A stretch of DNA of 64,000 nucleotides from Wuchereria bancrofti (Eukaryota; Nematoda; Chromadorea; Rhabditida; Onchocercidae), in contig SSBO01000012.1 in the NCBI GenBank assembly GCA_005281725.1, forward strand, positions 7,545,603 through 7,609,602. The letters are read 5' to 3'. A program made the translations under genes and the position numbers. Positions 40,501-56,806 of this stretch are shown here, in pieces. The notes beneath the pieces were generated by a model. It was not told where the DNA came from. It saw only the letters and a list, made by a program, of their open reading frames with translations, and made no database searches. Numbering within the stretch: the first letter of the stretch is position 1; the number at the start of each line of letters is the position of its first letter.

Positions 40501-43500
40501 TTTAAGGTCCAGATGAAGATTTTGATAAACGATTGCACCACATTTCGTACAGACTGTAAAATTTTCAGTCAAATTTGAATATTTTTCAGTCCGAAATTTG
40601 AAGTCGTCTAGAGCTCAAAGCTACATTAAGCATTGCTAGTCTGGCATATTTGTAAAACATCCTTTCCCATCCTGAATGGTTGATACCAGGATCACATCGC
40701 ATTCGAAAAACAGCTCGATGACGACATTGCTGCTGGAAAAAAACCGCTGGTCGTGATTGGAGTTGTTGGGTCATCAATCCTTGGGCAGAATGATATCATA
40801 AGTCGTCTTTTGGAAATAAGGAAGTCCAAGGCTGAATTCTGGATACATGTCGTTGGACAGGTCTGTATTTTTTCTGACTTCCAAGCTTTTTTTTCTTTTG
40901 ATCACCTCGTTTTTTAGGGTTTGGCAGCATTGTGTTTAAAGGAACCATCCGAAACGCTGGTACATGTGTTATCACAAGTGGACAGTTTCACGGCTCCACT
41001 TGCGTTGTGGCTTGGTATACCGGCGGCGCCGATCATTGTAAGTGTCTAAGTAAATTTGTTCTCAAAATGTAGAAATTCAAGTGTTTTATTATTTTGTACA
41101 TCATCATATGCCATACTGGAACATTTAAGAAATATCGTCAACTAAATTTAAGTTACTTCATCATGTTTCAAAATCGTAATCATAACATTTACGTCTATAA
41201 GCTCCCTTTTTCAGACACTGTATCGGTCTGTTGATAATCAGAAGCCGTTATATCATGAAAAACTGGCTGTATTGCCATGGTGGGTCGCATATCACCATTT
41301 TACACCTTCCAAGATTACTGACACCATTGAGAACGCTTATTTCTTGGTTCGAATTAATTTTATGTATTCGTGGGATAGAATTTTTACACTTACGTTCTGC
41401 ACCATAATTTTTTTGTCGGATTCGGGAATCCTTTTTGATATTTCAGAGCAAAGTAATGCTTCGAGGTCTGGCAGCTTTTCCGCAGATCGAGATTCTCGGT
41501 GTTGAGAATCCCATCGAATTTGCAAATCGTGTTTACAAAAGCATCTGTACATCTCCCACTGTTCTGATTTTCAAATATAGGTGTCCAAATCTGGTTCTGG
41601 AACAGATTAAAAAAGTTAGTTTCACAGCTCTCAATGAAATTACTCCTTTACCTTATCATAAAACTTTCGTAATTGTGAAATTTCAGAATGTTCTTGATTG
41701 TAGTGCATCAGTGATAAAATTAACCACAGCATTACTTAAGTATTTCGAGAACAAGTGTCCAGCAATTACATTAGATTGTAAAATAAAATTTTCTGTATAG
41801 AATATACTTAAAGTTATATCTTTTTTCTCGGATGTTATTTAATACTACGTAGATGCCAAAAGAGATCTTTTTCCCAATAAATTATTTCAAATAGGAGTTT
41901 GAACACTTTATATGTATTTCTTTTTCAGTCCTTTATTAAAATTTGTTTGTAACTAGAGTTCTTGAGATCATTTATTAGATCCCATATGTAAATAAATTTC
42001 TTGGTTTACTTCCAACTTAATTTTTTTTCCCCCCTCCTCACACCTAAAAAAACAAAATGAAGTCATTTTTTTCTTACACTGGCGAGAAGATAAAATGTTG
42101 CACAGCGTTGTGCAAGTAATCACGATTTTTCCTTTCTTTTTCTCAGAATTTCAAGTTTTCATATGAATCATACCTTTCGTTATTAACAAATATATAATAA
42201 GTCGCAGGAGATTCCCAGATGTAATAGTCGAAGTTCTTCAAATACTTTAACAAACGACTGCGTGTATTCGGGCGATGCGAATAATGCATTTGTTGATGAT
42301 TCTTCTCCAACGTCAGATAACGATATCGACAAGCTAGAATATGCTGATTCATTGAATTTTTGGGTAGTTTTTCCAATCTGTCTTATTATCCTGTTGTTAC
42401 AGTTTTTTGTGATCTCAAAGTTCCTGTTGGATTTCGTATTCCCTTTAAAATGAGTCTCTGGAATTTCAAAATCTGTATGTATTACTTTACAATATTTTAG
42501 CTTAGTCAAGGACTGATATCAGATTGCAGTGAACTGGGGCTGCAAATGGTTACTTTTGGTGACTCATATCGCTCTGCACTCCGTTTCTGCCCGCTAGAAA
42601 GCGCTGCTTGTTAGTTCCGTTTTTTGAAAAATACTTTTATTAGGAAAATAATATTCAACCTTTCTAATGAATTTAAAGAAAAGGTAAAAACATGCCCATC
42701 ATGGCATCTATCTACGAACCCTGACTGTAATCTAGATTTGATTGAACGTTTTACACTGTTAAAGTTTATAATATCCTTTGTCATTTCAATATTTCTAAGT
42801 AAAAATTACTTGACGACTTTTTCTACTTAATTTTTTTATTTTAAAGATTTTTTTTTTCTGGACCAATTCTTGCTTCATTGTTTGGCTTCTTTGTTCATTT
42901 TTTTTACGGCTCATATATTTTCATTGAACTGTACTCACATGGACCATGTACATAAGTTTATCAAGAAACTATCCGATGCGCTGGCAATAATTGAATCGAC
43001 TATTACTGCCAAAAAGCGTTTCAAGGAGATTGTATCGAAATATCCATCGTTGGGCTTAGCACCAGTTCGTAAATGGGCTGGTGTTGGAGCTGTCTGGTAA
43101 TTCTTTTTCAAATATTAATTTTATATATACGAATGATGTTCATTGTTGTTTCTGTACCGTGATATTATAACGATCAATCCAAGTAGGAAGTGTAATTATT
43201 TCAAATTGAATTTTTCAGAGCGAATTTTCGGATCATTATTGAAAATAACCAGTCAAGACTGCGACTCTTTTTTATAGAACAGTCAGATTTAACCTAGCAA
43301 TCTTTTGTCGTCAGTCTGATATTGTTTTATGAGTATATTTTTAATTCTAGTTTCTATTTTCAGTTATGTACCTTCCATTGTGAAGGAAACTCCAATGAAT
43401 GAATGGAATAAAAAACAGCGTCAGCAGGTTTTTCATCTTCCTTTTCTGAAAGAGATGTCCCTTTTGCATGAAAAAGATCTCGGATATTACTGATGCTGAA

Positions 43501-44529
43501 GTATTCAGTGACAAGTTTCATATAATTTTCGCCATAGGTGTCTCATTTGAATCTGGATTTGGTGCACTCTTTGCGATCCGTAGACACAGCATTCTCTGCT
43601 GGTGAAAGTCCTGCATATAGTATTTCATGTGTTAAATTTGGTATGCTTTCTAATGACAAAGATCTCACTGATCTAGTCCATTTGGTAGCTGAGCGTGGAA
43701 GAGAAATTGAACAGTCACAAAAGGTAAGATCATTAACGAGTGTTTGTCTTTTGACTGATACTAGAAATAAAATACTTTGACAATGTTCATTCATACCAAA
43801 TTCAACACCTTGCCTGCTTCATAGATGTTTCCACTTGTTTTAATTTAATGAAAGTCATTCTTGCTACGTTCTCAAGTATTTTCAGTTAATCAGTCCCGCT
43901 GAGCGGTTCATTAAATTATTTGGGTTTATTTGCATGACTGAGGTTAAAATGGCACACTTTATTCTGAATTACCTACGCTTAAATTTTAATTGCAGTACAT
44001 GGACAGTTTGGCTGAAATGATACGTCAGGGAATCGAGGCAGCAAACAAAGATTTGAAACGGGAGAATGATGAACGACTTATACAAGAAGTAATATGATTC
44101 GTATATGCTTCAGATTTCGACATTGTTAATAGCAAACATTAGATGCTGAAAACAACAAAACTACCCTAACATTCAGCGCAATTTCGCTTCGGGAAACTTC
44201 ATGCTGTACACTGGAAATGATCGAGAACCGGTCATTTACTGGTCATTTACTTTAACCCGCCTGAAATTTTAGTGCTCAGTGGTTGAATAATGAATTAAAA
44301 GAACTTGTTGCAGGGTATGATGAGGCAGATTCCATTAATGAGTTCATTGGTTAACTGGTTCTCACCACTGGACAAAGACTTCCAAGGCATTAAGGGTCGC
44401 TCTTTTGACTTGAAAACTGGTAATACAACCTTATGCACTCTTTAAAATGCCTTTTTCTCACAAAGAGTGAACACATGAACTACTTTTTTTTTTTTTTTTT
44501 TACATGGCTTTAATATATTCGTAGTTTGA
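37511..44529 (+). CDS. PDXDC1: PDXDC1-like protein (group II PLP-decarboxylase fold)
   Basis: Exons read: 37511-37596, 38566-38683, 38767-38942, 39587-39816, 40030-40109, 40295-40429, 40690-40860, 40918-41037, 41215-41346, 41447-41580, 42219-42363, 42501-42609, 42847-43096, 43364-43427, 43538-43723, 43996-44088, 44314-44419, then 44525-44529. About 779 residues; human PDXDC1 has 788. Matching blocks include GSPVVYISPA (human KKPVIYLSAA), AEFWIHVVG (human IWLHVEG), LWLGIPAAPIITLYR (human WLGLPAVPAVTLYK), DSLNFWLSQG (human DALNRWLGEQ), and MMRQIPLMSSLVNWFSP (human VLRQIPVVGSVLNWFSP). The biochemical role of this family is poorly known. The usual PLP-binding lysine is not present at the expected place. 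Three places are uncertain: the 41580/42219 junction (41614/42208 is also in frame), the acceptor at 42847, and the end, where the last junction creates a stop while a homologous tail continues in another frame to 44803. Confidence 0.92.
41581..41800 (+). other. Open extension of PDXDC1 exon 10 into its intron (possible short isoform)
   Basis: If the donor at 41580 is not used, the frame stays open for 220 bases and stops at 41798-41800, giving a 533-residue protein. Within it, 41615-41686 is a 72-base GT-AG segment without a stop, so it stays in frame spliced or not. A poly(A) signal follows at 41876. This looks like a route to an early-ending transcript. Confidence 0.4.
41876..41881 (+). 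terminator. Intronic poly(A) signal in the PDXDC1-like gene
   Basis: AATAAA 76 bases after the read-through stop at 41800. Such motifs arise often by chance in AT-rich introns, so use is uncertain. Confidence 0.35.
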
Positions 44530-44803
44530 AGGACAAATTCAATCAACGGAAGTTTATTATAAACACCGGTTTATGAATCGTTCAGACGCCACTTCTCAAA
44601 ATCCTCACAACCCGGTCGTGAAGACTTCCAATGAGTCAACAAAACAAAATGTTAATCTCAGCGGGGATACCATTCAGCGTGATATTGCACTGGGGAATGA
44701 AACAGATAATGACATTGGTTCGAGTGGTTTAATTAATTTTCTGTTCCATTTTTTACGATTCCACTTTTTTAGTGTAAAGAACTCTATTACTTTCCCATCC
44801 TGA
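44530..44803 (+). other. Out-of-frame C-terminal tail of the PDXDC1-like gene
   Basis: From 44525 the frame TTT GAA reads FEGQIQSTEVYYKHRF and stays open to a stop at 44801-44803. This resembles the human segment after the NWFSP motif, which contains STEPIYVYK. The conserved acceptor at 44523-44524 puts this frame out of register with exon 17, so the tail is either reached by an unseen splice choice, lost by a frameshift, or affected by a sequence error. Confidence 0.45.
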
Positions 44804-47040
44804 ACAGTGTGAAAATTTCCAGAAATGTTCTTCCCAGTAAAAGTTTTTTAAAAACAACACAAAAATTGTTCAGTTCCTATCTGGAGGTAATTTTTCCCTT
44901 TCGGAATCATTTTGAAAAGGACATGTAATTTGAATCTTCTTTCCAGGTGATACTTAATTCGACGGTTTGCAGAAAGTATCTGGATAGATCTGGACAGAAG
45001 ACTAATTGATCCATTTTTTCCTTTTTGCTTTTCCTGTTTCATAAAGAAATAACGCTGAGAACTGGATGTTTCAAGTTTGTTCCACTTCCCTTTAGGTGAA
45101 ATGAGAATGTAAACTTCGTTACCATCAATCATTATGTACGCTTTAAAATTAACTCTCCACTTCTGGACATTTCACAAGCTGTTTGCGGAACTGATCATTT
45201 TATGGCCGACGTAACGAAAAGTTATTTATTGTATCTTTAGGTGTGTGGTAACACATGAATGGTTATGTATATTCCAGCTGTGATAACACGGTTCGATATT
45301 TTCTCTAGATCTGTGCATGTCTTTAATATTTTTACTAGTAGTAATGTGCCTAGCATAGAAATAATGGACGTGAAAGTTACAGCGAGATGTACCGGTTACG
45401 TTACAAGACTTCAGTGGCATGAATCTATGAGCAAAATTTATCCCACAGTTTGCAGAAGGTGGGAAAAATCCATTCGTCTTCCTATTCTTGGCTGTATTTT
45501 AATATCCAGTAAAAACGCAGCCTTCACTACACTTTGGATCTCCTAAAGAAATTTTAGGACGGGCCCAAAACCTGCTACCCTATAGAAAGCGTTGATTCCC
45601 GATTCTAAAGCTTGTGATTCTGTCTGCCTTCACGTCTTGATGTAATATTCTGAAGGCTTAAATGACTCCTAATTATACTTATGGTGTGTGATGATTAAGA
45701 TGACGTAATCCGCTGTTTCAATTGGTTTTTGTAAAACTTGGGAGCCAAAACCATTTTTTCGTCTTCGTGTTTAATTGATACATATTCACGGATCTGCTGC
45801 TTCGAGAGATCTTGGGTGGTAAAGAAGCGAGCATAAAAGACCAGCGTCCACTAAAACATTTCCCTGATATCAATAGATTGTCCAAGTCTCTCTGCACTGG
45901 AGTTGTTGTTCTCTTTAAGGATTAAAGTGAAATGATCCCCTTCAGGAAATAAACATCCAGGACGCTATCCCCTAGCGGATGATTGAACTCGATGTAGAAG
46001 CAAACGACATCCTAAACGCATCCTCCCTGTTTACCAAATATGTCCATCGCAAACGATTGAGGTGAAAGCAGTGTTCCACCCGACTCATTCTGTTCAAATG
46101 CACAATTAATGAAGTTGATTATGCCTCCTCAGCATTCATGAATTGACATTTCAAATGCATTAGGAAATGCTTTGTAAAAAACTATTCATAAGAAATTAGG
46201 GCTCTTCTCTAGAAATGACTAGTAGTAACACAGGGATGTGCCCGACCCACATGTAATTAAATTAATTTCCTTTGTAAATCAAAACTACACAATGAACACT
46301 GAGTAAAATTGTTTTTACCAAAACAAAATCCCTATCATATACCTTGATTTTGCATCAATCGGATCTCTCTCGAGGAATTTCTTTAAGTCATATGAACATA
46401 ACAAACGAGACAAAGCGCGGAAGATCTGGTACCACCGGGACCATGTTGATGGAGAAAGTGCAAAGGGAAAGCATTTTAGTTATTTTACATGTAGGATGCT
46501 CATTCTAGACATGCCTTCCACTGCCCAAGTCCATGAAATCCCACTATTTTCATAAGACCACTTGTTATATTCCTATGGAATTTGTCCATCCAGTGCAACC
46601 GCATACTGTTACAAAAAGGATCGACTTTATAATAGACCTCGTCGATAAAACGAACAAACAATGAGCAACACAACATGAGATAACTCAACTAGACTAGAAT
46701 TTTGATATTAAACAGTAGACAATTCTACGTCTGTTTCACATATGTAATTTGAAGTCTCCACTGCTATTGAAGTCGGTAATATTGAGACGTCGATGTTCCT
46801 GCAATACTGATCTTCGCTGAATCCAGTTTTAATAACTGTCAAAATCCCCAGCTTGAAGCAGAATAATCGGGAACTTTCGAATTTCGGCATTAATTACTAT
46901 CTTATCCAAACAGCATTTTCATGGGCTCAGACACATTACTCACCATTTACACATTCCAGAAGTTCCAAGCTAGTAATCCAAATCAATATGAATAGGATAA
47001 AATGGAGGCGTAGCCATTACAGTTCGAAATCAGCATATTA

Positions 47041-47041
<1 letters not shown>
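44804..47041. other. Non-coding interval between the convergent PDXDC1-like and EGR genes
   Basis: The genes on both sides point into this 2.2-kb interval. It holds ORFs of 60-95 codons on both strands without splice context and a fragment resembling the end of a reverse transcriptase (listed separately). Parts of 46.3-46.7 kb on the minus strand also read open for 45-60 codons and may belong to the same relic, but I cannot name them. Confidence 0.45.
45972..46118 (-). pseudogene. Degenerate LINE (RTE-like) reverse-transcriptase C-terminal fragment
   Basis: A 48-codon minus-strand frame reads SRVEHCFHLNRLRW, then LVNREDAFRM, and stops. Non-LTR retrotransposon polymerases often end with a block of the form V-E-x-x-x-x-x-x-R-L-R-W-x-G-H-V-x-R-M. 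The LRW and R-M elements are kept, while the GHV part is altered. Frames upstream carry stops. Judged by pattern only; it may be a chance likeness. Confidence 0.35.
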
Positions 47042-50865
<3,824 letters not shown>

Positions 50866-52739
50866 TCTCACAGCTAAAAATAAATGAGAAATTATGTTAT
50901 ATAGCATCAAACTGTTGTCCAATGTAGTCCAACTCAGCTGTTGGTTCCAACTAAAACTTCATTAAACTTCTACCAAAACTGTCAATTTTTAATTCAGCAG
51001 TCACCAAATCTTACTTTTTCAGACAAAAAGGGGCATGATGTTCATAAAATCATATTCAGCTGACACGTTGAAGATGCACACCTCGAAGATTTTCAAAGTT
51101 TTCGGGAAGTTTCCGAAGTCGGTTGATGCTAACGATTTATTTCTTTCTTATGCCCTACAATGCGGGTGTTGTGATGATGTGGTGGGTAGTACCACAGATA
51201 TAACGGATCTTGAAAATGGATGCATCTTGCAACAGTGCACGGCCAAATCATTGATTTCAACAAACTTAACAATTTCAACATAATCGGGAAACAAAATAAA
51301 AATAGGCATAGTTTTGACGATGAAAAACTCAACTACCCGCAAATTTTGGCTTTAAAAACTGCATACTTAACGACATATTCATGTTTTCTGCGAAAAAATA
51401 CTGTTTAGAACAGCACAGTGGAGAATAAGAAACGGGTGCTTCACAACTCCCAAACGCCATATATGACATAAATACGGAAGTCATTTACCAAAGCCTACAA
51501 CCCAGACTTCTTTTTATATTGTATATAGCAGTCGGATTTTGATCGATGATTCTCGTCTCTTAAAAATTCTGCTAAGATTCTTTTCACTGGAAACTTCTAT
51601 GCAAATTATTGTCTCAAGAAAACAACTATGTTTTACTGCTCGTTCCAAGCTTAAGAAAGCCAATTTTCACTCCTAGTCACAAGCTTTTACTCATGATTTC
51701 CACTCTTTATGCAAATTTAAAACGTCACATACATGTCAGATTTAACTTTACTGATTTTAGTTAGGAATTTTGAAAAAAAAGGAAAAAGCACAAGCAAGTA
51801 GTAAGCAAAAATAAGAAATCCTAAATAAGCGAAAACCCAGGAGGATATATAGCGAAATCGCATAAAGGCAGTTCTGGTCAATCGAGATTAGATCGTAAGC
51901 ATTCGAAATGCAAGTGAATCGCAATAAGCTATAAACGACCGTAAAAAGTACTGAGAAATGTAAGTTGTTTAAAACGAGATGATCCAAACCATCGGAACCT
52001 AGCAACGAATAGCTTTAGCTATGAAGATGAATCTTCAATCTAATCCAATGCAAAAGTAATACAAATGAAGATTATTATGCTTATATACAAAAATAAACCA
52101 GCCACAGGAAGGTCAAGTGAATGTAACGCTCACTAACCTTAGGTGATACTAAAGTTAAAGGAATAGAGGTAAATGATCACAGTAAGATGTAAACAGAACC
52201 ACACGCTAAAATACAGTTTGCATAAAACTTATTATTAACAAGCAGTCATTCAAAATGGAAAGCAAACAATATTCATATGATTCGAAATGCGAAGTCATTT
52301 CAAACCGACTCGATATGTTAGCAATGTCAACTTCTCATAACAACCTTATTATACGCTAATGCGTCACACAAGTAATAGCGTTACGAAGTGGAAATGCGAC
52401 AAATAACCAGAATACATGTTTAAAATGAGTATAAGCTATTGAGTTAAATGTGGGTGGGAATATGAACTGAAGAAGGCGGCAAAACACATCCTTTTAAAAT
52501 TGAAAAGACGAAAATAATTGATTGGAAGAGGGGAGAAAGCGGCAGAGATTGGTTTGAAATTTTTTTTTTAACCACTTTAATATTACCTTATTACTTAGTA
52601 GAGGAGAGTAGAACAAACTGATTAACTGCATGCTTTTTTCGATAGCAAAATTTGCATACAGATGAGGAGTTTGAGTGCGCAGTAATGAGAGTAACAACTG
52701 ATACAGCAAGGGGAAAGCCTCAGAAAAGCGTGATAAAAG

Positions 52740-53640
52740 TGGAGGTGTAATTCGAAAAGATGATCTCGCTAAGGGACAACTGCCGTGAGTTCACGAGCAA
52801 CACGCACTTCAGGAACCATAGCAGAACGAATGTGTGGGCGAGTTGAGATGGAGGAAGAAGGCTACGAGTTGTACACTGTTGTGGGCAAACCGATGGCGTG
52901 TCAGGAGGGATAGGCAGACGGACGGGAAGAGTGAGTCAAAGTGACGATAACAAGGTCTCGATATAGGGTGAGAGTGTCTGGGAGAAAGAGAGAAGCAGAG
53001 AGTGCTTCCTCCCTCTGTTGAAGAAAAACTGCAATCCCCTCCCCATTGAAGTGTTGATGTTGAGAGGGCAGAGTGCGCAAAAGCGAGGGGACAAACAGTC
53101 AGACACGCCACCTACTGTCTCACTGCGACGCAACCCCCACACATGAGTAGACATAAGTATACGCACGCCTGCACACGCTCACGGAGGCGGAGATGCAATG
53201 CACGCGCGCACACCTAGCAGGTATTGAATAAGGCACACTCTCTTGAAAGTTGTCATTAAGCGTCCCTTACGCTTCGCTCTACAATAACGACAGACATAAG
53301 CGCTGATTCATTTTGCCATAAGCATAGAAAGTATTCACGGGTCTTTCAGCATTATGTGCTATCTGTCCGCGGCGAGTAGCTGACTGGCTAGTCTAAACCC
53401 TAACATAAAGGAAGCGCAATAAGTAGTAACTTGCACATGGAGGGATGCTCGGGGATTTAACAACGCTTCTACGCTGAAGAGCAATGTGATGTGTGTGGGT
53501 GATGACGGGTGGGTAGATGAATATCTGGGCGTCGAGGGAGAGAGAGTGCGACTTGTAGGAGGTTGCGATAGATGAGAAGAAAAGGAGAGACCACAGATCG
53601 TTGTCTAACTCCTACGTCATCTACCTACTCACTATATCGC
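52740..53640. promoter_or_regulatory. GC-richer, purine-rich island upstream of the EGR gene (possible promoter)
   Basis: The stretch stands out from the surrounding AT-rich DNA. It contains GAGA-type runs (about 52975-53005 and 53537-53548), CACGC/CGCGCGCACAC near 53155-53215, and many CG dinucleotides. It lies about 1.9 kb upstream of the first EGR coding exon. The minus-strand ORFs within it (52809-53166) are Ser/His/Cys-rich and look like composition artefacts. A promoter or enhancer role is inference from position and composition. Confidence 0.35.
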
Positions 53641-56459
53641 AGATGAATGAGACAGCACGTAAATATTTGACTCTTGGAATGATTATACTGGAAAGGTTAG
53701 CACATTAGTAGGACTGTCACCAAGAAAAAAGGTGCACTTGTGTGGTACGTGGACATAGCCAACCGATTCACAAAGCACTGGCTGTTTCATAAATGGAGAT
53801 GTTGCCTCGTTTTTCCTGCGTTTGTTACCGGAAGTCGCTTTCGCTGTTAACCTAAAGGACTTCTAAGTCGGAAATGAAAGAAGAAAAGTAGTTGAATATT
53901 GGTAAATTAGTACAACTGAATTAACTAGCCGCGAAGGTTTTTGTTTTGAAAATAGCAAGTTTGTTTCAAAAGTGAACTTTACTAGTAGGAAGGAAGAGGA
54001 AGAATTGCCACCAATCAATGATATGTTGGAAGCGTTGCTGCATTTGCGATGATACCACATAGGTAATTAATTTTAGATCGCTCAGATCAGAAATGAGTGA
54101 GGCCTCCACTCTTAGGCAAAATGCAGTGAAATTTGATTGCAAAAACATCAGCATCATCACAATTTTAATCAGATGATTTAGTTTTTAGGTCACAGGCAGT
54201 GGATAGATTAAACGGCATGGCGCGAAGGTCGATGCCGTCAAGCGCATTGGATCTGCAAGGTGTACTGCGTTAATGAGTAGGCGGTTAGCGAAATTTAGAA
54301 ATACAGTGCGGAGTACTTCGCCTTTGCTCTACCTTGAAGTTCACAGTTACTTCATCCATCAGCCAAAATGATATTAAAAGTTCTACAGAAATCACTTTTT
54401 TAATTCATAGGTTAAAAATGGCTTCAAACAACAGGGATACTGATTTCTGCGGAGATGCATAAGGTGCTTCAAGGTTGACTGATTGTTAGTTAAGCAGAGT
54501 TTAAGACTACTCAATTTTTATGAAAGAAGAGATAGGACAAGATCTTACAGCTAGTTTCGATCCGTACCGATGTGTCAGCAATACAAACCAAACAGGATGT
54601 ATAAAATTTGCATGAAATAAAATTGCATAAAAATCTCTGAAATAACTGTTCCCAAAAGTCTGCCATGTAAAATCATATTAACGGTTTGGGACCAAATTTT
54701 CTAAAATTGCATAGTTCGACACACTTTCGGAATATCACGCCATGTGTTGCATTTGAAAGTGTCTTAATGAGATGTCACCTCCTAGATGTCCTTGATAATT
54801 TGGATATCGATAATTTGTTTTCCACTTATGATTCAAATAATGTTGCCGTAATTTCACTCTTTTCTTACTTCTTTTTTTCCACTTCGCATCTTCAATGATC
54901 CTTGCAAAGATTGTTCTTATTTGTATACAAATTTCCCTTTCAAATTCCACTTTGTCTGTTAAAAGAAATATATGTCAATCTACATTGTTGGTACATAAAG
55001 GTTTAAGCGCAAATTGTCCTACAGTGGTGTCGGTACGATGAATTACAAATCACTCATGACTCATCTAGATTTCCTCACCAGATGCTATGTTTACTAACTG
55101 ACTTCCAATCGACTTGAGTGAATTTCAAAGTTAGATTTTTACCATTTTGAAGCATTAAAATACACGAATTTGTAGTTCCGTCACTATTCATTAATGCTCT
55201 TATAATTTTCAGCGAATTCATTCCCGTGATTCAAACTTCACGTTAAAAATATGCAACTTGAAATTTTTATGATAGATCAATGTGAAAATTTAAGGAGGCA
55301 AATTAACGACTACTTTAAAGTAGCCTGTATAATGTCCTTCATTTGTGTGTCACTTCCAGGAAGTTAAAGGTATATGATAAAATGTACGGCATGTAATTTA
55401 TATGAACAAATATAAACACACAAACACATGCATTCATTCAAAGACCACTGCAACAACACAAATAATGATTAACAAGGCTCATTTTACATTGCAACGCGCC
55501 GTACTATACGTTGAATGGCTTTGAAAATTGTTTTGTGCGCTCAACAGCGGAACACTTTGCAAAAAATGGATCTCATCTAAGTGAAGTAAACCAAAATTTA
55601 TCATCTATGGAATGTTTCCTTACTCATTAATTTAGGAAAATAAACAAAGACAAAGCAGCGAGGTACTACTTTCAGTTTTGTGAAATCTTCGCAGCGAAAA
55701 TGCATGAAAGCCATAATGTCCGTTTTCTCTGACTCACCCAGTTATTTCACTTCTGTTATATTCATTAAATACAGATTTTTGAAAGGATAAGTTTTGATTT
55801 CATAGAAAGAGAAAAATAAAACCCATATTTCATTGTTTCGATTTATAAAAATTAATTAAAATGGAATTTAACTGAAACTCAAACAGTTTTAATTTAGGGA
55901 AATGGCCATTCCTGAACAATCATTACTAGAATATTTTCGGGATACTAATGGTAAAATAAAACGTTGATGAAGAAAAATAGGAAAAATAAGTGAATAAGTG
56001 CCCGAAGAATCGCTGTCTTTTCATTCAGACTATGAAACTGCGCTGTCTCAGCATGTCGATTAGACAGGAACTGGATTTATATAAAATGATAGATCTATCC
56101 CACTTTCAATAAATATTTTTGATCTTTCTATATCAGAGCAATTTTTACCGAATTGTTCTGTTTCATTATTGCTCAAATATTTCTTCAGCTTTTCTGACAA
56201 TGCAAGAGGTATACCAGTTGACAATTGTCTTACATACATATATATATATATGTCGGAAAATCCGAATCATAATAATATGTCAAAATAAAATTGTGTTAAT
56301 TCAGAAAACTAAAGATTATCTTAATTGAATACTGTTTAGACAAATGTCCCAATCTCACATAGGAAATCATTTATCAAATATTTATCTTTCAATTGTAGCT
56401 GAACTTATTTGTACTGTTACAGTTTGTGAGCAGAATATGTGTTGAAATTGTTCCCAATT

Positions 56460-56806
56460 AGATTGTTTACAAAGTTGCCAACTTCTTATTTACTTGACCT
56501 CCTTTGCTGTTTCTCAACTTGTCACCTCCTCACTAACTGTAAATTATACATAAATATGACAAGGTCTTCGTTTGCTGATCTCCTTTTTGGCTAATGCTTA
56601 CTATATATAAAGACTGACAACTACTGCTGAAAAGTTCTTGTGAATCAACAAGCCCAGTTTGGTCGCTACAGTGTTCTTGTCCAGCTCCATCCAGTTAAAA
56701 TCTTATTTGTTCTTCCTCTCCACTTATATTCGTAAATAAATCTTACAAAATTATCAGTATATTGTTGGTGTAAATTAATACTTATATACCGTGGTTGTTA
56801 CAACAA
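56460..56806 (+). repeat. LTR-like repeat, copy A
   Basis: It starts near GATTGTTTACAAAG, has a TATA-like ACTATATATAAAG in the middle and an AATAAATC motif, and ends near CCGTGGTTGTTACAACA. The same order of blocks recurs in copies B and C, which identifies a repeat family; the TATA and poly(A) motifs and the TG...CA ends suggest a long terminal repeat. I found no clear target-site duplication and no adjacent gag or pol reading frame. Confidence 0.5.

Noticed and set aside
42624..42830. 68-codon ORF in a PDXDC1-like intron
   Set aside because: No junction joins it in phase between exons 12 and 13, and there is no homologous segment.
52809..53166. Two overlapping minus-strand ORFs (76 and 100 codons)
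   Set aside because: Ser, His and Cys bias follows from the purine-rich + strand; no motif or splice signal supports coding.
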